The translations under genes were made by a program, and so were the position numbers. Below the pieces are notes generated by a model. It did no database searches and was not told where the DNA came from. It saw only the letters and a program-made list of their open reading frames with translations. Of a stretch of 37,121 nucleotides of DNA, positions 8,481 to 17,251 are shown one piece after another; the stretch's first letter is position 1, and each line of letters starts with the position of its first letter. The stretch covers positions 1,035,715 to 1,072,835 of the forward strand of contig BJOX01000085.1 of assembly GCA_009731375.1 (NCBI GenBank), written 5' to 3'. Origin of the DNA: Paulinella micropora (taxonomy: Eukaryota > Cercozoa > Imbricatea > Euglyphida).

Positions 8481-9603
8481 GCATGATGAGCTGATGGCCT
8501 GTCGCCTACCAGTCATGGCGGAAGCCAGACACTACGTCATGAAGGCGCGGGAGGCCGAAGAGGCTCACAAACAAAACCAGCAGACGCCGAACAAAGTCAA
8601 GTATGAGTCGGGGGAATACCATAAACGGGACTTAGTCTTCCTGTACGTATCCCAGGTACCCAACTTGATTAGCGTCAAACTCTTCCCGATGTGGCAAGGC
8701 CCTTACACTGTCGTAGAACAAGTAGGTGCTTTGACATACCGAATACAGGGAAAGGGTAAGACGCTAGTAGTACATGTACGGCGGCTAATGCGTTTTAACC
8801 CCATGCTGGATCGTAACGAAACGATGACGGAAGCGGTACAGAAGCTGGAACACAGTTTAAGGCCGCCGCCCAAGCGCCGAGACAAGACGGCCGAGGCGAA
8901 AGAGAACCCGACACAACCCTTGCCGGCCGAAGCCGAGGGGAATGATCCGAATAATAACGAAGCCGACGAAGTCGCGGCTGAACAAGCCGACGCTTCCGAG
9001 GGGGACGTTATCGCGCCAGGGCCGACCAACCACCTGCAGTCGGAACAGGAGGAGAAGGTCGAACCGGTGCCGAGACGCCCACCAGCTGAATCAAAGCTGA
9101 GGTCGGCCGACGACGTGAAAACCATGCACTGGCACGTCGGAAAGATATACCTTCTTCGGCCACCAGAGGCACACGTCGGCGACGATTGCCTCAACGATTT
9201 CTTCCTCATGAAAGTGAGAGAATGGGAGCCGCAGACTCGGGTCACGCGCACAAGCAAGGCAATCAAAGCCGAGCCGCCTGTACTGCAGTTCTATCGATCA
9301 CACCAGGACCTCGACGAGCCGGAATCGCGGACTTTTTATCCAGTATACCGCGACTCCAACCAAGTCGAAACGTTCTGGAAAGGCATCACGGACAAGTCCG
9401 AAGGCTACACGCCGTGGCAAATACAAGCGTGGCCTAGGATGGTGCTGGATTACCCATTCGATCTACAGCACGGTCAAATCCCCCTACGGGTGTGGGATGA
9501 GATAGTAGCCGAGGGCATAGCGACCCATCTCATCGGGGCACCACCACCAGGCAAATATAAGAAAGCCAAATTAGGGCAGGCAAAGAGGCGCAAGCTAGCC
9601 TAG
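8476..9603 (+). pseudogene. pol: Pol: integrase C-terminal GPY/F module plus long extension
   Basis: The first 110 residues end integrase: a helical linker, then the GPY/F module (WQGPYTVVEQVGALTYRI, from about 8689), an SH3-like fold used in multimerisation and target binding. No chromodomain is evident. After it comes an acidic, disordered segment rich in Ala, Glu and Pro (about 8825-9100). The last part is a compact block of roughly 130 residues (about 9115-9530) with many aromatic positions (IYLLRPP, FYPVYRD, PWQIQAWPRMVLDYPFDL), ending in a Lys-rich tail. I do not recognise this block. Its conserved-looking core suggests a folded domain. The frame is uninterrupted for 375 codons, one of the longest clean stretches in the element. 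Confidence 0.85.
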
Positions 9604-10406
9604 CTCAGCATGCCGTGTGACACCTCACAAGCATAGTTAACGCGGGTAGTATGCGAGATCCAAAGACCAATACTGGGTAGCAACAGTAAGAAACTAGCCA
9701 TAGGAAAGGGACACGGCTTTGGACTCCATATCTGTTAAAATACTACCCAAGTCCATTCTTCTTAGAGATAGCAAAAGAGAGCCTAACATGACATGATACA
9801 CGGGAAAAGACCCTGCCTTACCCTCCGTGAGGTGCGACGGCCCTGAAGGTATCTTGACGGGCTAGTAGTTGGTGTTCCACCAGGGGTCGGAATAGCTTCG
9901 GGCTAACTATGTTGACGCGCAGCAATGCCCGTCGATGTGGTTGGCATTGCACATTATACCCACCTCCTCTCGAGTTGCACACCCGCCTCCCGTGGCAATT
10001 GCATGAGTGGTGTATGATAAGTTATTCCCCACAGAGTGTCTTAGATATTATGCTCGCTCTTGTTTGCTCTTTGTTTGGATGGAAGGGGCTCTAAGGCACC
10101 CGACGGCTCTACGTATACACATAAGCATATCTATACCACTAAGAAATATAACATGTCCCTATTTACATACCGCCGCAAATCGCGCAGTACGGCGAGGGTG
10201 GAACACGCGGACAGCAAAGATGACCGGGGCATGGGTGCACCCGCGTTGTCACGCTGTTGACCAGCGTTTGAAAACGAGCAGAGAGTCGAACACCGACACG
10301 AGAACAACACACACATAGCACATTGCTCGTTGTGCTTGGGCTGACATACAGATATATATACATACGAACTCACGGACATATACGTGATATAGGCACCTAG
10401 CGGTGT
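9604..10406 (+). other. Non-coding spacer between pol and the third frame
   Basis: About 800 bases with stops in all frames and only short ORFs, such as a basic 35-codon one from 10153. An AT-rich patch (ATATATATAC, about 10350-10365) lies about 50 bases before the ATG of the third frame. The spacer could hold a promoter or a splice acceptor for that frame, but nothing in it proves this. Confidence 0.5.
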
Positions 10407-12218
10407 ATGTTTGGCACCGAACATCTGGTGGAGCAGTATCTGGGATTCCTCCTGGCGTGCGTGGCTTCGGTCCTGGTGATACTGATAGTACACCTAGGAT
10501 TACGGACGATCGCGGGAGAAGGGCAACGGCTCCCTCCATCCGCGCGGGATAGTCCGGCCGGAACGACCCCGGCAGCTAGCCCGGTGGCGGACCGGCGTCG
10601 CGAAGCGGAGCAGCTGGACGAACCAGACCCATCTGAGGAAGCGAACTTCAGGTGCGGTCACATACATACCTCACCAGAGGGGACACCCCACATCACAATG
10701 ACCACTCTGAGCAGTGGCGCAAACAACCTTGCAAGCAAGGGCGCACAGGGAAACGAAACCCTGCAGCGCAACCTTGGCGGTCCCAATATACCGCTCACAC
10801 CCGCTCAACCTTCAGGTGGCACAACTCAGGCTAGTGTTGTGACCACACCAAAATCCCCACGGGGAAAAGCTGAAGTCGAGTCGGAGATGTTGACGACCCC
10901 TATGAAGTCATCGGCTGACGAGGGGGAGGCACCGACTGAGGACAGCAGTACACCTGCATCGCAACACACGGATGAGGACGTCGATCCCGAAGGGCTAAAC
11001 ACCCCTCAACACTCGGGATTTGGATGGATCCCAGAGGAAGACGAGAGCCTATATTATGGCGAAGAATTGAGCCTCACGCGGATGGACGCTAGGGAGGAAG
11101 CACGCTTGAGATACTGGAAGAAAGTCGGCGATGAGGATAGACTCAAGCCCGACGCTTACAGTGACAAGCTGAACCCGCCCGAAGAGAAGCGGCCCGATGA
11201 GCGGCCACGGCCCACGGATCCGGCGTACCAGCATCACCGCTGCCCGCCACCGGAGCCGACGGCACATTGGGGCAGGGACGAAGTATTCCCCGCGTACTTT
11301 CATGCCTCCGATAACATATTCGGAGTATACGGACCGATCGACCGTCCGATATACGCGTATTCGGAACGGGGCCCGGTACCGCCGCGAACGTGGAGGGTCG
11401 TAGCACCCGGAGTGCGTAGGCCATATCGCATCGACACGGAAACGATGTTGAGAGGTATGGACCTACACCTGAACCAAGACCCAGATCGGGAAAGGGAGGA
11501 GTATCAGAAACCGGTACGATACGCGTATGACCCACTGACGCGTAGAGTACACCGGATCTACCCACCTTACCCAGATATCACGGATGCGGAGCGCAGGCTG
11601 CGGCTACAATGCCCGGCGCTCGCACACACAACCAACGAACGAACGTTCCCGTTCACACCGTCTAAGGAGCCGTACCGAATACGATTGGTGGGCAACCAGG
11701 TTAATTGGGTCCCAGACCCGCACTTGTTCGAGGCAAACCCTCGCAAGATTAACCTGCCGCCACCAAAGCCTCCACTCGACGAACGGGGCTTCTCGAACTA
11801 CCTTGACAAAGCGAGGTACGAGCCCACCGAACAGGACAACGTCCTGAGGGTACAGTGTGAAGGGTCAAAGAAACGCGGGAGAGGATGGGGTCCGAGATGC
11901 TCGCGGAGATGGCACCTCACAGAAAGAGCGTATGCGTCACCAGAGCGATACGGGCCTCACCGATGTCCAGATCACGCATACAACAATGACATCGAATTGA
12001 TATCCTGCGCACAATTACCGCCATGTTTCGGATGGGATGTCCCACACACATGGGGGTCTCGCGACAACCCGTTACCGGGGATCGCTCGGTATAAGTCGAT
12101 GGACGAGGACCGAATGAGATTTACCAAAACCTTGTTCGAGCAAGCCAAATCGCTGCGAGGATGGGTGGGATTGGAGGACTATCAGCGAAAACACGCCCTC
12201 CGGTTCTACGGCATCTGG
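10407..12218 (+). pseudogene. Third frame after pol: membrane-anchored, Cys/His-containing protein, N-terminal part
   Basis: I do not recognise this protein. From the ATG at 10407, residues 13-32 form one strongly hydrophobic segment (GFLLACVASVLVILIVHLGL), which would serve as a signal anchor. Then come about 220 acidic, Thr/Pro/Ser-rich residues that look disordered. A Tyr/Pro/Arg-rich part follows, and a Cys/His motif has Cys codons at 11856, 11898 and 11964 and His at 11973 (C-x13-C-x21-C-x2-H), possibly zinc-binding. The place, immediately after integrase, is where env or env-like genes sit. I see no clear cleavage site or fusion peptide and little N-glycosylation potential, so an envelope role is unproven. 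The frame is open for over 600 codons to the 10-N gap at 12219, which argues for past selection. Confidence 0.6.
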
Positions 12219-12228
12219 NNNNNNNNNN

Positions 12229-12481
12229 GACATCTGGGAGGATCAGAGATCTACTCGAACCACACGAGCTCAGAAAGTTGCAGTGGTCGCAGGAAGATAT
12301 CAATTCTTACTACAGACTGCTCGAACTTTCGGGTATCCCATTGCCCGAGGAGGTCAAGGCATACCGAGCCTACTACCTTCGGAGCAAACATGACCAACCC
12401 TGGGACCTCAGGGTTGAAGAAAATGTACTCGCGTACTATAGGCAGGTCTTAGGCATACCCAAGCCTCCCCTCCCTATGTAG
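12229..12481 (+). pseudogene. Third frame after pol: central part
   Basis: After the gap at 12219-12228, coding-like sequence is found two frames over: helical, Leu/Glu/Tyr-rich, ending at a TAG at 12479-12481. It probably belongs to the same protein as the preceding segment. A 7-bp match across the gap (CATCTGG) does not restore this frame if collapsed, so real bases may be missing or a further indel may be present. No domain is recognised. Confidence 0.5.
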
Positions 12482-13058
12482 GCCGCGAGGCATAAGACGA
12501 CGAATACCTGAGCGTTTCCGAGGTGCGGCTCGGCTACGGCAGCAGTATTACGTACGGTTCCAACACGAGCATCGGCTCGCGTGGCTGCTGACGATATACC
12601 GGCAGTTGACGAGGAGCGATGACCCAAACACATCCCGCATCGCCAACCAGTTAGCCGATCCTGACGAGAACGTTCCGAACACATATCGGGGCCGCGTGAG
12701 AGGCTTCGAACAATGGATCGAACGATTCAGGGTACAGGACGCAGTGGGTTGGGACAGACTTGTACAAGCCGATGAGTTCCGATGGCACAAAATAACTCAA
12801 CGGTTGGATTACATCTACCACTATCGACATGAGTGGCCGTACTGGAGACAACAGTATGAATACCAGCTGGGGAAGATCATTGGCCACTTCTCCCCAGTCA
12901 TGAGGTATATCGCGCCACAGCACTCGGTAGTCGGAGAAGACTTGACCTGGTCAGAGACAAGGGCTGGGAAAGAAAGCCTAGACCTGGACATTGACAATCC
13001 AGCGGAGGATCAGCCCGCCTTGAGGTGGCAACCACCATCACCGAAGAGGAGTTCATGA
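12477..13058 (+). pseudogene. Third frame after pol: C-terminal part
   Basis: This is a single open frame from 12477 to 13058, overlapping the end of the previous piece by a few bases, as after a one-base indel. An ATG occurs only at 12618, but the upstream codons are equally coding-like, so I take it as a continuation and not a separate gene. The product is rich in Arg, Tyr, Trp and Gln with repeated aromatic-charged patterns (WRQQYEYQ, RVRGFEQWIERF), looks helical, and ends in an acidic then Pro/Lys-rich tail. Taken together, the three pieces would amount to roughly 870 codons. I do not recognise the fold. Confidence 0.5.
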
Positions 13059-13103
13059 ACTCCCTCGAGCAAGCATGCTTCGACGAATAAGCATAGACGC
13101 GTT

Positions 13104-13536
13104 TTGAGACCCAGCCAATGGGTTGTATATATATTCTTAGACACTTCTACCTTCGCCACAGCGAAGCAGATACTTGCCGGGTGGCAATCAGAAAATGTCT
13201 GCAGACAACAAAACCAAACAAACAACGCCGAATACACCAACGGCACCCTTGACACTGGCATAGCGCCAGTTCATCCCTATGATGGACGAGGATGCACGGG
13301 GGTATTGAACAATGGAGGCCAATGCTTTCCTGTATTCTCGGGATCACAGATCCTTCGGACGGATTAGGGCCGAGACATATGCTAGGGACGAGGAACGTTA
13401 GTATTGCTCGGAGATCTGCTTCATATCAGATGCAGACCGCACAGTAATTTTCGGATCACAGATCCTTAAGACGGCGAAGGGATGGTTTGACTGCGACATG
13501 ATTAGACTGTTGCACGTCTATGGCAGATCGCCATAG
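13104..13536 (+). pseudogene. Degraded coding-like stretch before the polypurine tracts
   Basis: Two overlapping frames look partly coding. One runs 13104-13367. The other runs about 13264-13536, with a TGA near 13306 and a TAG at 13399-13401. A short peptide (GSQIL followed by R or K and T) appears in both, because the DNA around it is duplicated at about 13340 and 13453. No product is recognised. It could be the end of a small accessory gene of the element or chance. Confidence 0.25.
13338..13475 (+). repeat. Duplicated GGATC-ACA-GATCC hairpin motif
   Basis: GGATCACAGATCCTT occurs at 13341 and 13453 with matching flanks (a CGG upstream and a GACGG downstream). Each copy is a perfect 5-bp inverted repeat with a 3-base loop. 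The position, just upstream of the polypurine tracts, suggests a structure in the 3' untranslated RNA of the element. Confidence 0.6.
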
Positions 13537-13551
13537 AAGAGGGGGAGGAGA
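13535..13551 (+). promoter_or_regulatory. Polypurine tract candidate 1
   Basis: Seventeen uninterrupted purines, G-rich at the centre. In LTR elements such a tract survives RNase H and primes plus-strand DNA just upstream of the 3' LTR. It is followed by TAG and an A/T-rich inverted repeat (GTTCAAA ... TTTGAAC, 13554-13579), not by the usual TG, so it may be an upstream (central-type) tract. Confidence 0.4.
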
Positions 13552-13793
13552 TAGTTCAAAATTCAAATCAAATTTGAACTAGAAAATCTCCAAACTCAAA
13601 TTTGCATTTTGTAAGCACCGGACGTACAACGGTGATGAAGAGCAAAAACTTGGCGGTCACTCAAGCTACTCAATCGGTTGTCTCCACAGCGTTAAGCACA
13701 GGAGCCGATCACCCATGAGGAAGCAGATCCGGAAAGTGCGCTCTCATTTGCAGATATTTACCAACCTACCCCTATTTACTACGGTTCCCGCAT

Positions 13794-13811
13794 GAGACGG
13801 GGAGGGGGGAT
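13794..13811 (+). promoter_or_regulatory. Polypurine tract candidate 2, at the presumed 3' LTR border
   Basis: A purine-rich tract with one C (GAGACGGGGAGGGGGGA) is followed after one or two bases by TGTAGG, the kind of TG start expected of an LTR. This makes it the better candidate for the plus-strand primer of the element. Confidence 0.5.
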
Positions 13812-14205
13812 TGTAGGCGCAGATAGGTAAATATGCGACCTTTTCTTATACACATATACACACTGGTGTATAGAAGAGCTATATCTCTTTAAGATGTAGT
13901 TATATCCGTTTTTATTTATATACTTTTGAGCAGGTTGAAAACGATAATATTACGATTCATAACCGGTACTACTTTTTTAAGCAGTATAATACTAATATTA
14001 TCGTTAGGGGTGACCCTGGGAAATGCCTCTCTTTTCCCTTTTTGTTGCTTGGCTCTGACAGTCTCCTACATTTTCCGCCATACTGGTTTCCTCTCTTTGT
14101 GGAGGAGCCTCGGAAGATTAGGTTATTTTCAGAGTGCTGTGGAATGATTGGAAGGATAAATACCCCTGCTTACATTAAATAATATCTTTTGATTAGAACC
14201 GACAA
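13812..14205 (+). other. Possible 3' LTR or its beginning (end not defined)
   Basis: It starts TGTAGG directly after the second polypurine tract, and the base composition turns AT-rich here. It contains AT-rich promoter-like stretches (for example near 13880-13925). I cannot define its end, since no second LTR is in the window for comparison and no clear CA end with a target-site duplication is seen before the AT microsatellite at 14206. Confidence 0.3.
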
Positions 14206-14322
14206 AAATATATATATATGTATATATCATATAATGTATATATATATATATATTATATATATATATATACTATGATATATATATATATATAATATTTTCG
14301 TAAAAAGTATATATATATATAT
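14206..14322. repeat. AT dinucleotide tract
   Basis: Imperfect (TA)n with short interruptions and self-complementary throughout. It sits just before the first palindromic element. Confidence 0.95.
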
Positions 14323-14341
14323 TGTATTAAATATTACAATA

Positions 14342-14639
14342 ATACTGCTGACATTCAAGAGAAAAAAAATGTGGGTTTTTATGAACACTTTTTAGATTTT
14401 AATTGGAATTTCGATTCTGTCATTTTTTCGATTTTATGTGAAAAATTCAAATTTCTCGATTTAACGATAATATTTTGCGAAAATTTCAGTTTTTTGCGGA
14501 CGCATATAGCAGTTACAATAATTTGAGAAATTTAAATTTTGTCACAAAATCGAAATTCCAACCAAAATCCGAAATCTGACCCAAAATCTGAAATTTAGTA
14601 ATTTTTTAGGTGACGTCTTGAATGTCGACAGCAATAGTA
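14342..14639. mobile_element. Palindromic MITE-like (fold-back) element, copy 1
   Basis: The left end (TACTGCTGACATTCAAGAG) and the right end (CTTGAATGTCGACAGCAATAGTA) are inverted repeats. The two halves are complementary over most of their length; for example GGAATTTCGATT on the left pairs with AATCGAAATTCC-type sequence on the right. It is about 297 bp and A/T-rich, without a coding frame. Its centre (GCGAAAATTT ... TTTTGCGG) is shared with the copy at 28979-29274 in the same orientation. These traits fit a non-autonomous DNA transposon of the MITE or fold-back kind. I cannot assign a superfamily because no clear target-site duplication is seen. Confidence 0.75.
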
Positions 14640-14998
14640 AGATAATTTTTTTTTTAACGCAAACACTTTGAAAACTTGCCACAAAGGGATGCGTGACTCT
14701 ATGTCAGTGGAAAAATCACTTAACCTTAACAGCTATGGCCCGGCTAGAAAAATTGCCACAGGTCAGAAATCTGCCTGCCGGGAGCACTTGAAACGCAACA
14801 GTAATATGTGTGTGCGTGTGTGCNNNNNNNNNNGAAGGACTTCTTTTCTTTTCTGGTTTTTAACCGTTTTAATGGGGAAATTGTTTCGCACGTTGCCACT
14901 GTGCGTGCTAGCCTCCAATCCGTTCGAGCCACGAGCTGGACTTGCCGTGGATCAAGTATTGCTCTGCCCGATTTTTTTTTTCTAAATTTTGTTTTTGT

Positions 14999-15030
<32 letters not shown>

Positions 15031-15572
15031 TCACACAAGCAACAGGTCCTAATCCTAATCCTGCCTACGCGTAGTTTCTGACATACACTACACTTCTCTA
15101 GATATGAGAATATGCTCTAGATATGAGGATATGCTGAAGCGACCGTTTGAAATCTCAAGAGAGGATCCCGAGCTTTCAAGCGAGGCCCTTCAGTCGAAGT
15201 ACAGGCGGAAATTGAAAAAAAAAAAAAAAAAAAAAAAAANNNNNNNNNNCCACAGTACAGTCCTAAAGGAGTCGTCTACAAGATCGGGAAAGGGGAGGGG
15301 GGAGAGGGTGGACAGAAGGCACATCAAGAAAAATCTGCTTGCCCCGACCCCACGCAAGTCTCTTTCAGAAAATTATTTTGCACACGTCCAAACTGCCATT
15401 CTAGCCCTCAATGCGTTCTCGGAAGTGACCGGCGATGGATTGTTCTTTTTTGGCTTTCTGCGGCAGGCCGTGTTATTTTTTGCTGCAGCAGAAAAGCAAG
15501 GACAAGACATGAGCCATCTTGGCGTGAAAAACAGCCAACCAACAGGGCAGCGTGTGTGCATGTTTGTGTGTA
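14640..15572. other. Low-repeat stretch with two 10-N gaps and no recognisable gene
   Basis: Gaps lie at 14824-14833 and 15240-15249, the latter after a run of 23 A. A short (TA)n lies at 15000-15027. Two diverged copies of a sequence containing a CGCACGT/GCACACGT ... CTAGCC(T/C)(C)CAAT-type core occur near 14887-14930 and 15380-15420. The ORFs here are short and look non-coding. Confidence 0.6.
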
Positions 15573-15747
15573 TGAGAGAGAGAGAGAGAGAGAGAGAGAC
15601 CTCTTGGCCTTTCCCTTCTTAGGGGTGACATCCACAACCTGCAACAGTACAAGAATGAAAAATTATGTTTTGTTGTATTATATTATATACTGTATGTAAT
15701 GTATTTGAAGAGGTATTATACGTAATATACATGGAGAGAGTGAGTGC

Positions 15748-15805
<58 letters not shown>
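15573..15805. repeat. GA and GT/GA dinucleotide tracts
   Basis: (GA)n lies at about 15573-15599, and (GT)n running straight into (GA)n at about 15745-15805. The roughly 145 bases between are AT-rich with no gene. Confidence 0.95.
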
Positions 15806-15806
<1 letters not shown>

Positions 15807-15807
15807 C

Positions 15808-16001
15808 GTTGATATGCTCAATCGGATCATAACTGTCGTTGCTCATGTCCATGGAAGAGCGAGAGAAAAGAAGGGGGGGGGGGGGGGGGGGGGNNNNNNN
15901 NNNNNNNNNNNNNNNNNNNNNNNNNNNNNNNNNNNNNNNNNNNNNNNNNNNNNNNNNNNNNNNNNTGTTGACTTGTTCAATCGGGTCATAACTGTCCATG
16001 G
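15808..16001. repeat. Duplicated unit around a poly-G run and 72-N gap
   Basis: A sequence of about 35 bp (GTTGA..TG.TCAATCGG.TCATAACTGTC, then CCATGG) occurs at 15808-15854 and again at 15967-16001. Between the copies are 21 G (15873-15893) and N at 15894-15965. This may be a tandem repeat with an unsequenced middle or an assembly duplication. Confidence 0.7.
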
Positions 16002-16269
16002 GGGTGGCTTCGTTCTTCTTGAACATCCTACACGGTATGCGAATGCGAATTTATGCGTTTGTGTTACGTGCGCACGTATTTCTGCATGTATTATATGTGT
16101 GTATGTTGTTCTTCCATCAGACAAAAAGTTCTCAACAGAGAGAGCTTGGACGGCAATCTAAGACGAAAGGGAAATAGTCATCGTTTGGAAGTAATGGAGG
16201 TTTACTTGCTGACTTGCTTACTGCTTACTTACTTACTTACTTACCTAAAGCTTGGACGGAATTGTTAGG
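16002..16269. other. Short unique stretch with an (ACTT)n tract
   Basis: Unique sequence with TTACTTACT repeats at about 16219-16243. GCTTGGACGG (with an AATCTAAG or AATTGTTAGG follow-on and CGAAAG) appears twice, near 16144 and 16251. No gene is seen. Confidence 0.6.
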
Positions 16270-16346
16270 CGAAAGTATGTATGCATTTATGTATGTATGT
16301 ATGTATCTATATATATAATATATATATATATAGAGAGAGAGAGTGA

Positions 16347-16443
<97 letters not shown>

Positions 16444-16445
16444 GA

Positions 16446-16486
<41 letters not shown>

Positions 16487-16600
16487 CGGAGAGAAAGAGA
16501 GAGAGAGCGGAGAGAGAGAGAGCGGAGAGAGAGCGGAGAGAGAGAGAGAGAGAGAGAGAAATAGAGAGAGAGAGAGAGAGAGAGAGTGAGTGAGTGAGTA
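16270..16600. repeat. Mixed ATGT, AT, GA and GT microsatellites
   Basis: (TATG)n passes into (TA)n and then a long (GA)n interrupted at intervals by GCGG, with a (GT)n insert near 16446. Frames across it are open only because the repeats lack stop codons. Confidence 0.95.
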
Positions 16601-16637
16601 CGGTTTCAAGTATTCCACCCAGGATTGGACGACGAGG

Positions 16638-17141
16638 GTGCCCACTCCAATCAAAGTGATTTGCTGCATAGGTAGACAGGAAGATAGGTAGGTAGGTAGG
16701 TAGGTAGGTAGGTAGGAGGATGCCCACTCCAATGGAAGTGATTTGTTGCATAGATAGATCGGTAGATAAGTTATGTAGGTAGGTAGGTAGGTAGGTAGGT
16801 AGGAAGGTAGGTGGATAGGTATGAGGGTGCCCACTCCAATCAAAGTGTTTTGCTGCATTGATAGGTAGGTAGGTAGGTAGGTAGGTAGGTAGGTAGGTAG
16901 GCAGGTGGGTAATTAGGAAGGTGGCCCGCTCCAATCAAAATGATTTGCTGCAGACAGACAGACAGACGGAAAGACAGAAAGATAGGTAGATAGGTAGATA
17001 GGTAGGCAGGCAAGTAGATAGGGTGCCCACTCCAATCAAAGTGATTTGCTGCAGTCAGACAGTTAGTAGGTAGGTAGGTAGGTAGGTAGGTAGGGTCGGT
17101 AGGTAGGTAGGTGCCCACTTCAATCAGAGTAATTTGCTGTA
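16638..17141. repeat. Composite array: six 31-bp cores separated by (GGTA)n
   Basis: A conserved 31-bp core containing CACTCCAATCAAAGTGATTT and ending TTGCTGCA occurs at 16638, 16720, 16827, 16922, 17023 and 17111. The starts are 82 to 107 bases apart. The spacers are (GGTA)n or (GATA)n/(GACA)n of varying length. Cores differ at only a few positions. Diverged copies occur outside the array at 18655-18676 and 19518-19534. Confidence 0.9.
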
Positions 17142-17174
17142 TAGGAGAATATTAGCAAGATTTAGGACGAGAAT

Positions 17175-17175
17175 A

Positions 17176-17251
<76 letters not shown>
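17175..17251. repeat. (ATCT)n tract at the 5' edge of the LINE remnant
   Basis: About 19 near-perfect ATCT units. LINE coding sequence begins immediately after it, so the repeat marks the truncation or insertion junction. Confidence 0.97.

Larger units (their letters stand above)
1..13811 (+). mobile_element. Internal region of a large, defective Ty3/gypsy-type LTR retrotransposon
   Basis: The domain order is Gag-like, protease, reverse transcriptase, RNase H, integrase, which is the Ty3/gypsy (Metaviridae) order; Ty1/copia would place integrase before RT. All parts lie on the + strand. At roughly 13.8 kb the internal region is far longer than the usual 4 to 8 kb, because of a long Gag/linker part, a C-terminal integrase extension, and a third frame of more than 2.6 kb after pol. 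The reading frame changes about ten times and meets in-frame stops at 475-477, 1076-1078 and 7322-7324, so this copy is very unlikely to be active as written. Some breaks may be assembly errors. The 5' LTR must lie upstream of the window or be lost. Confidence 0.9.

Noticed and set aside
12212-12237. A third unmerged overlap at the 12219-12228 gap
   Set aside because: Only seven bases match, and collapsing them does not connect the coding frames on the two sides.
16638-17141. CRISPR-like look of regularly spaced cores of about 31 bp
   Set aside because: The spacers are microsatellites, not unique sequences. Spacing varies, and the surrounding DNA is eukaryotic transposon sequence.
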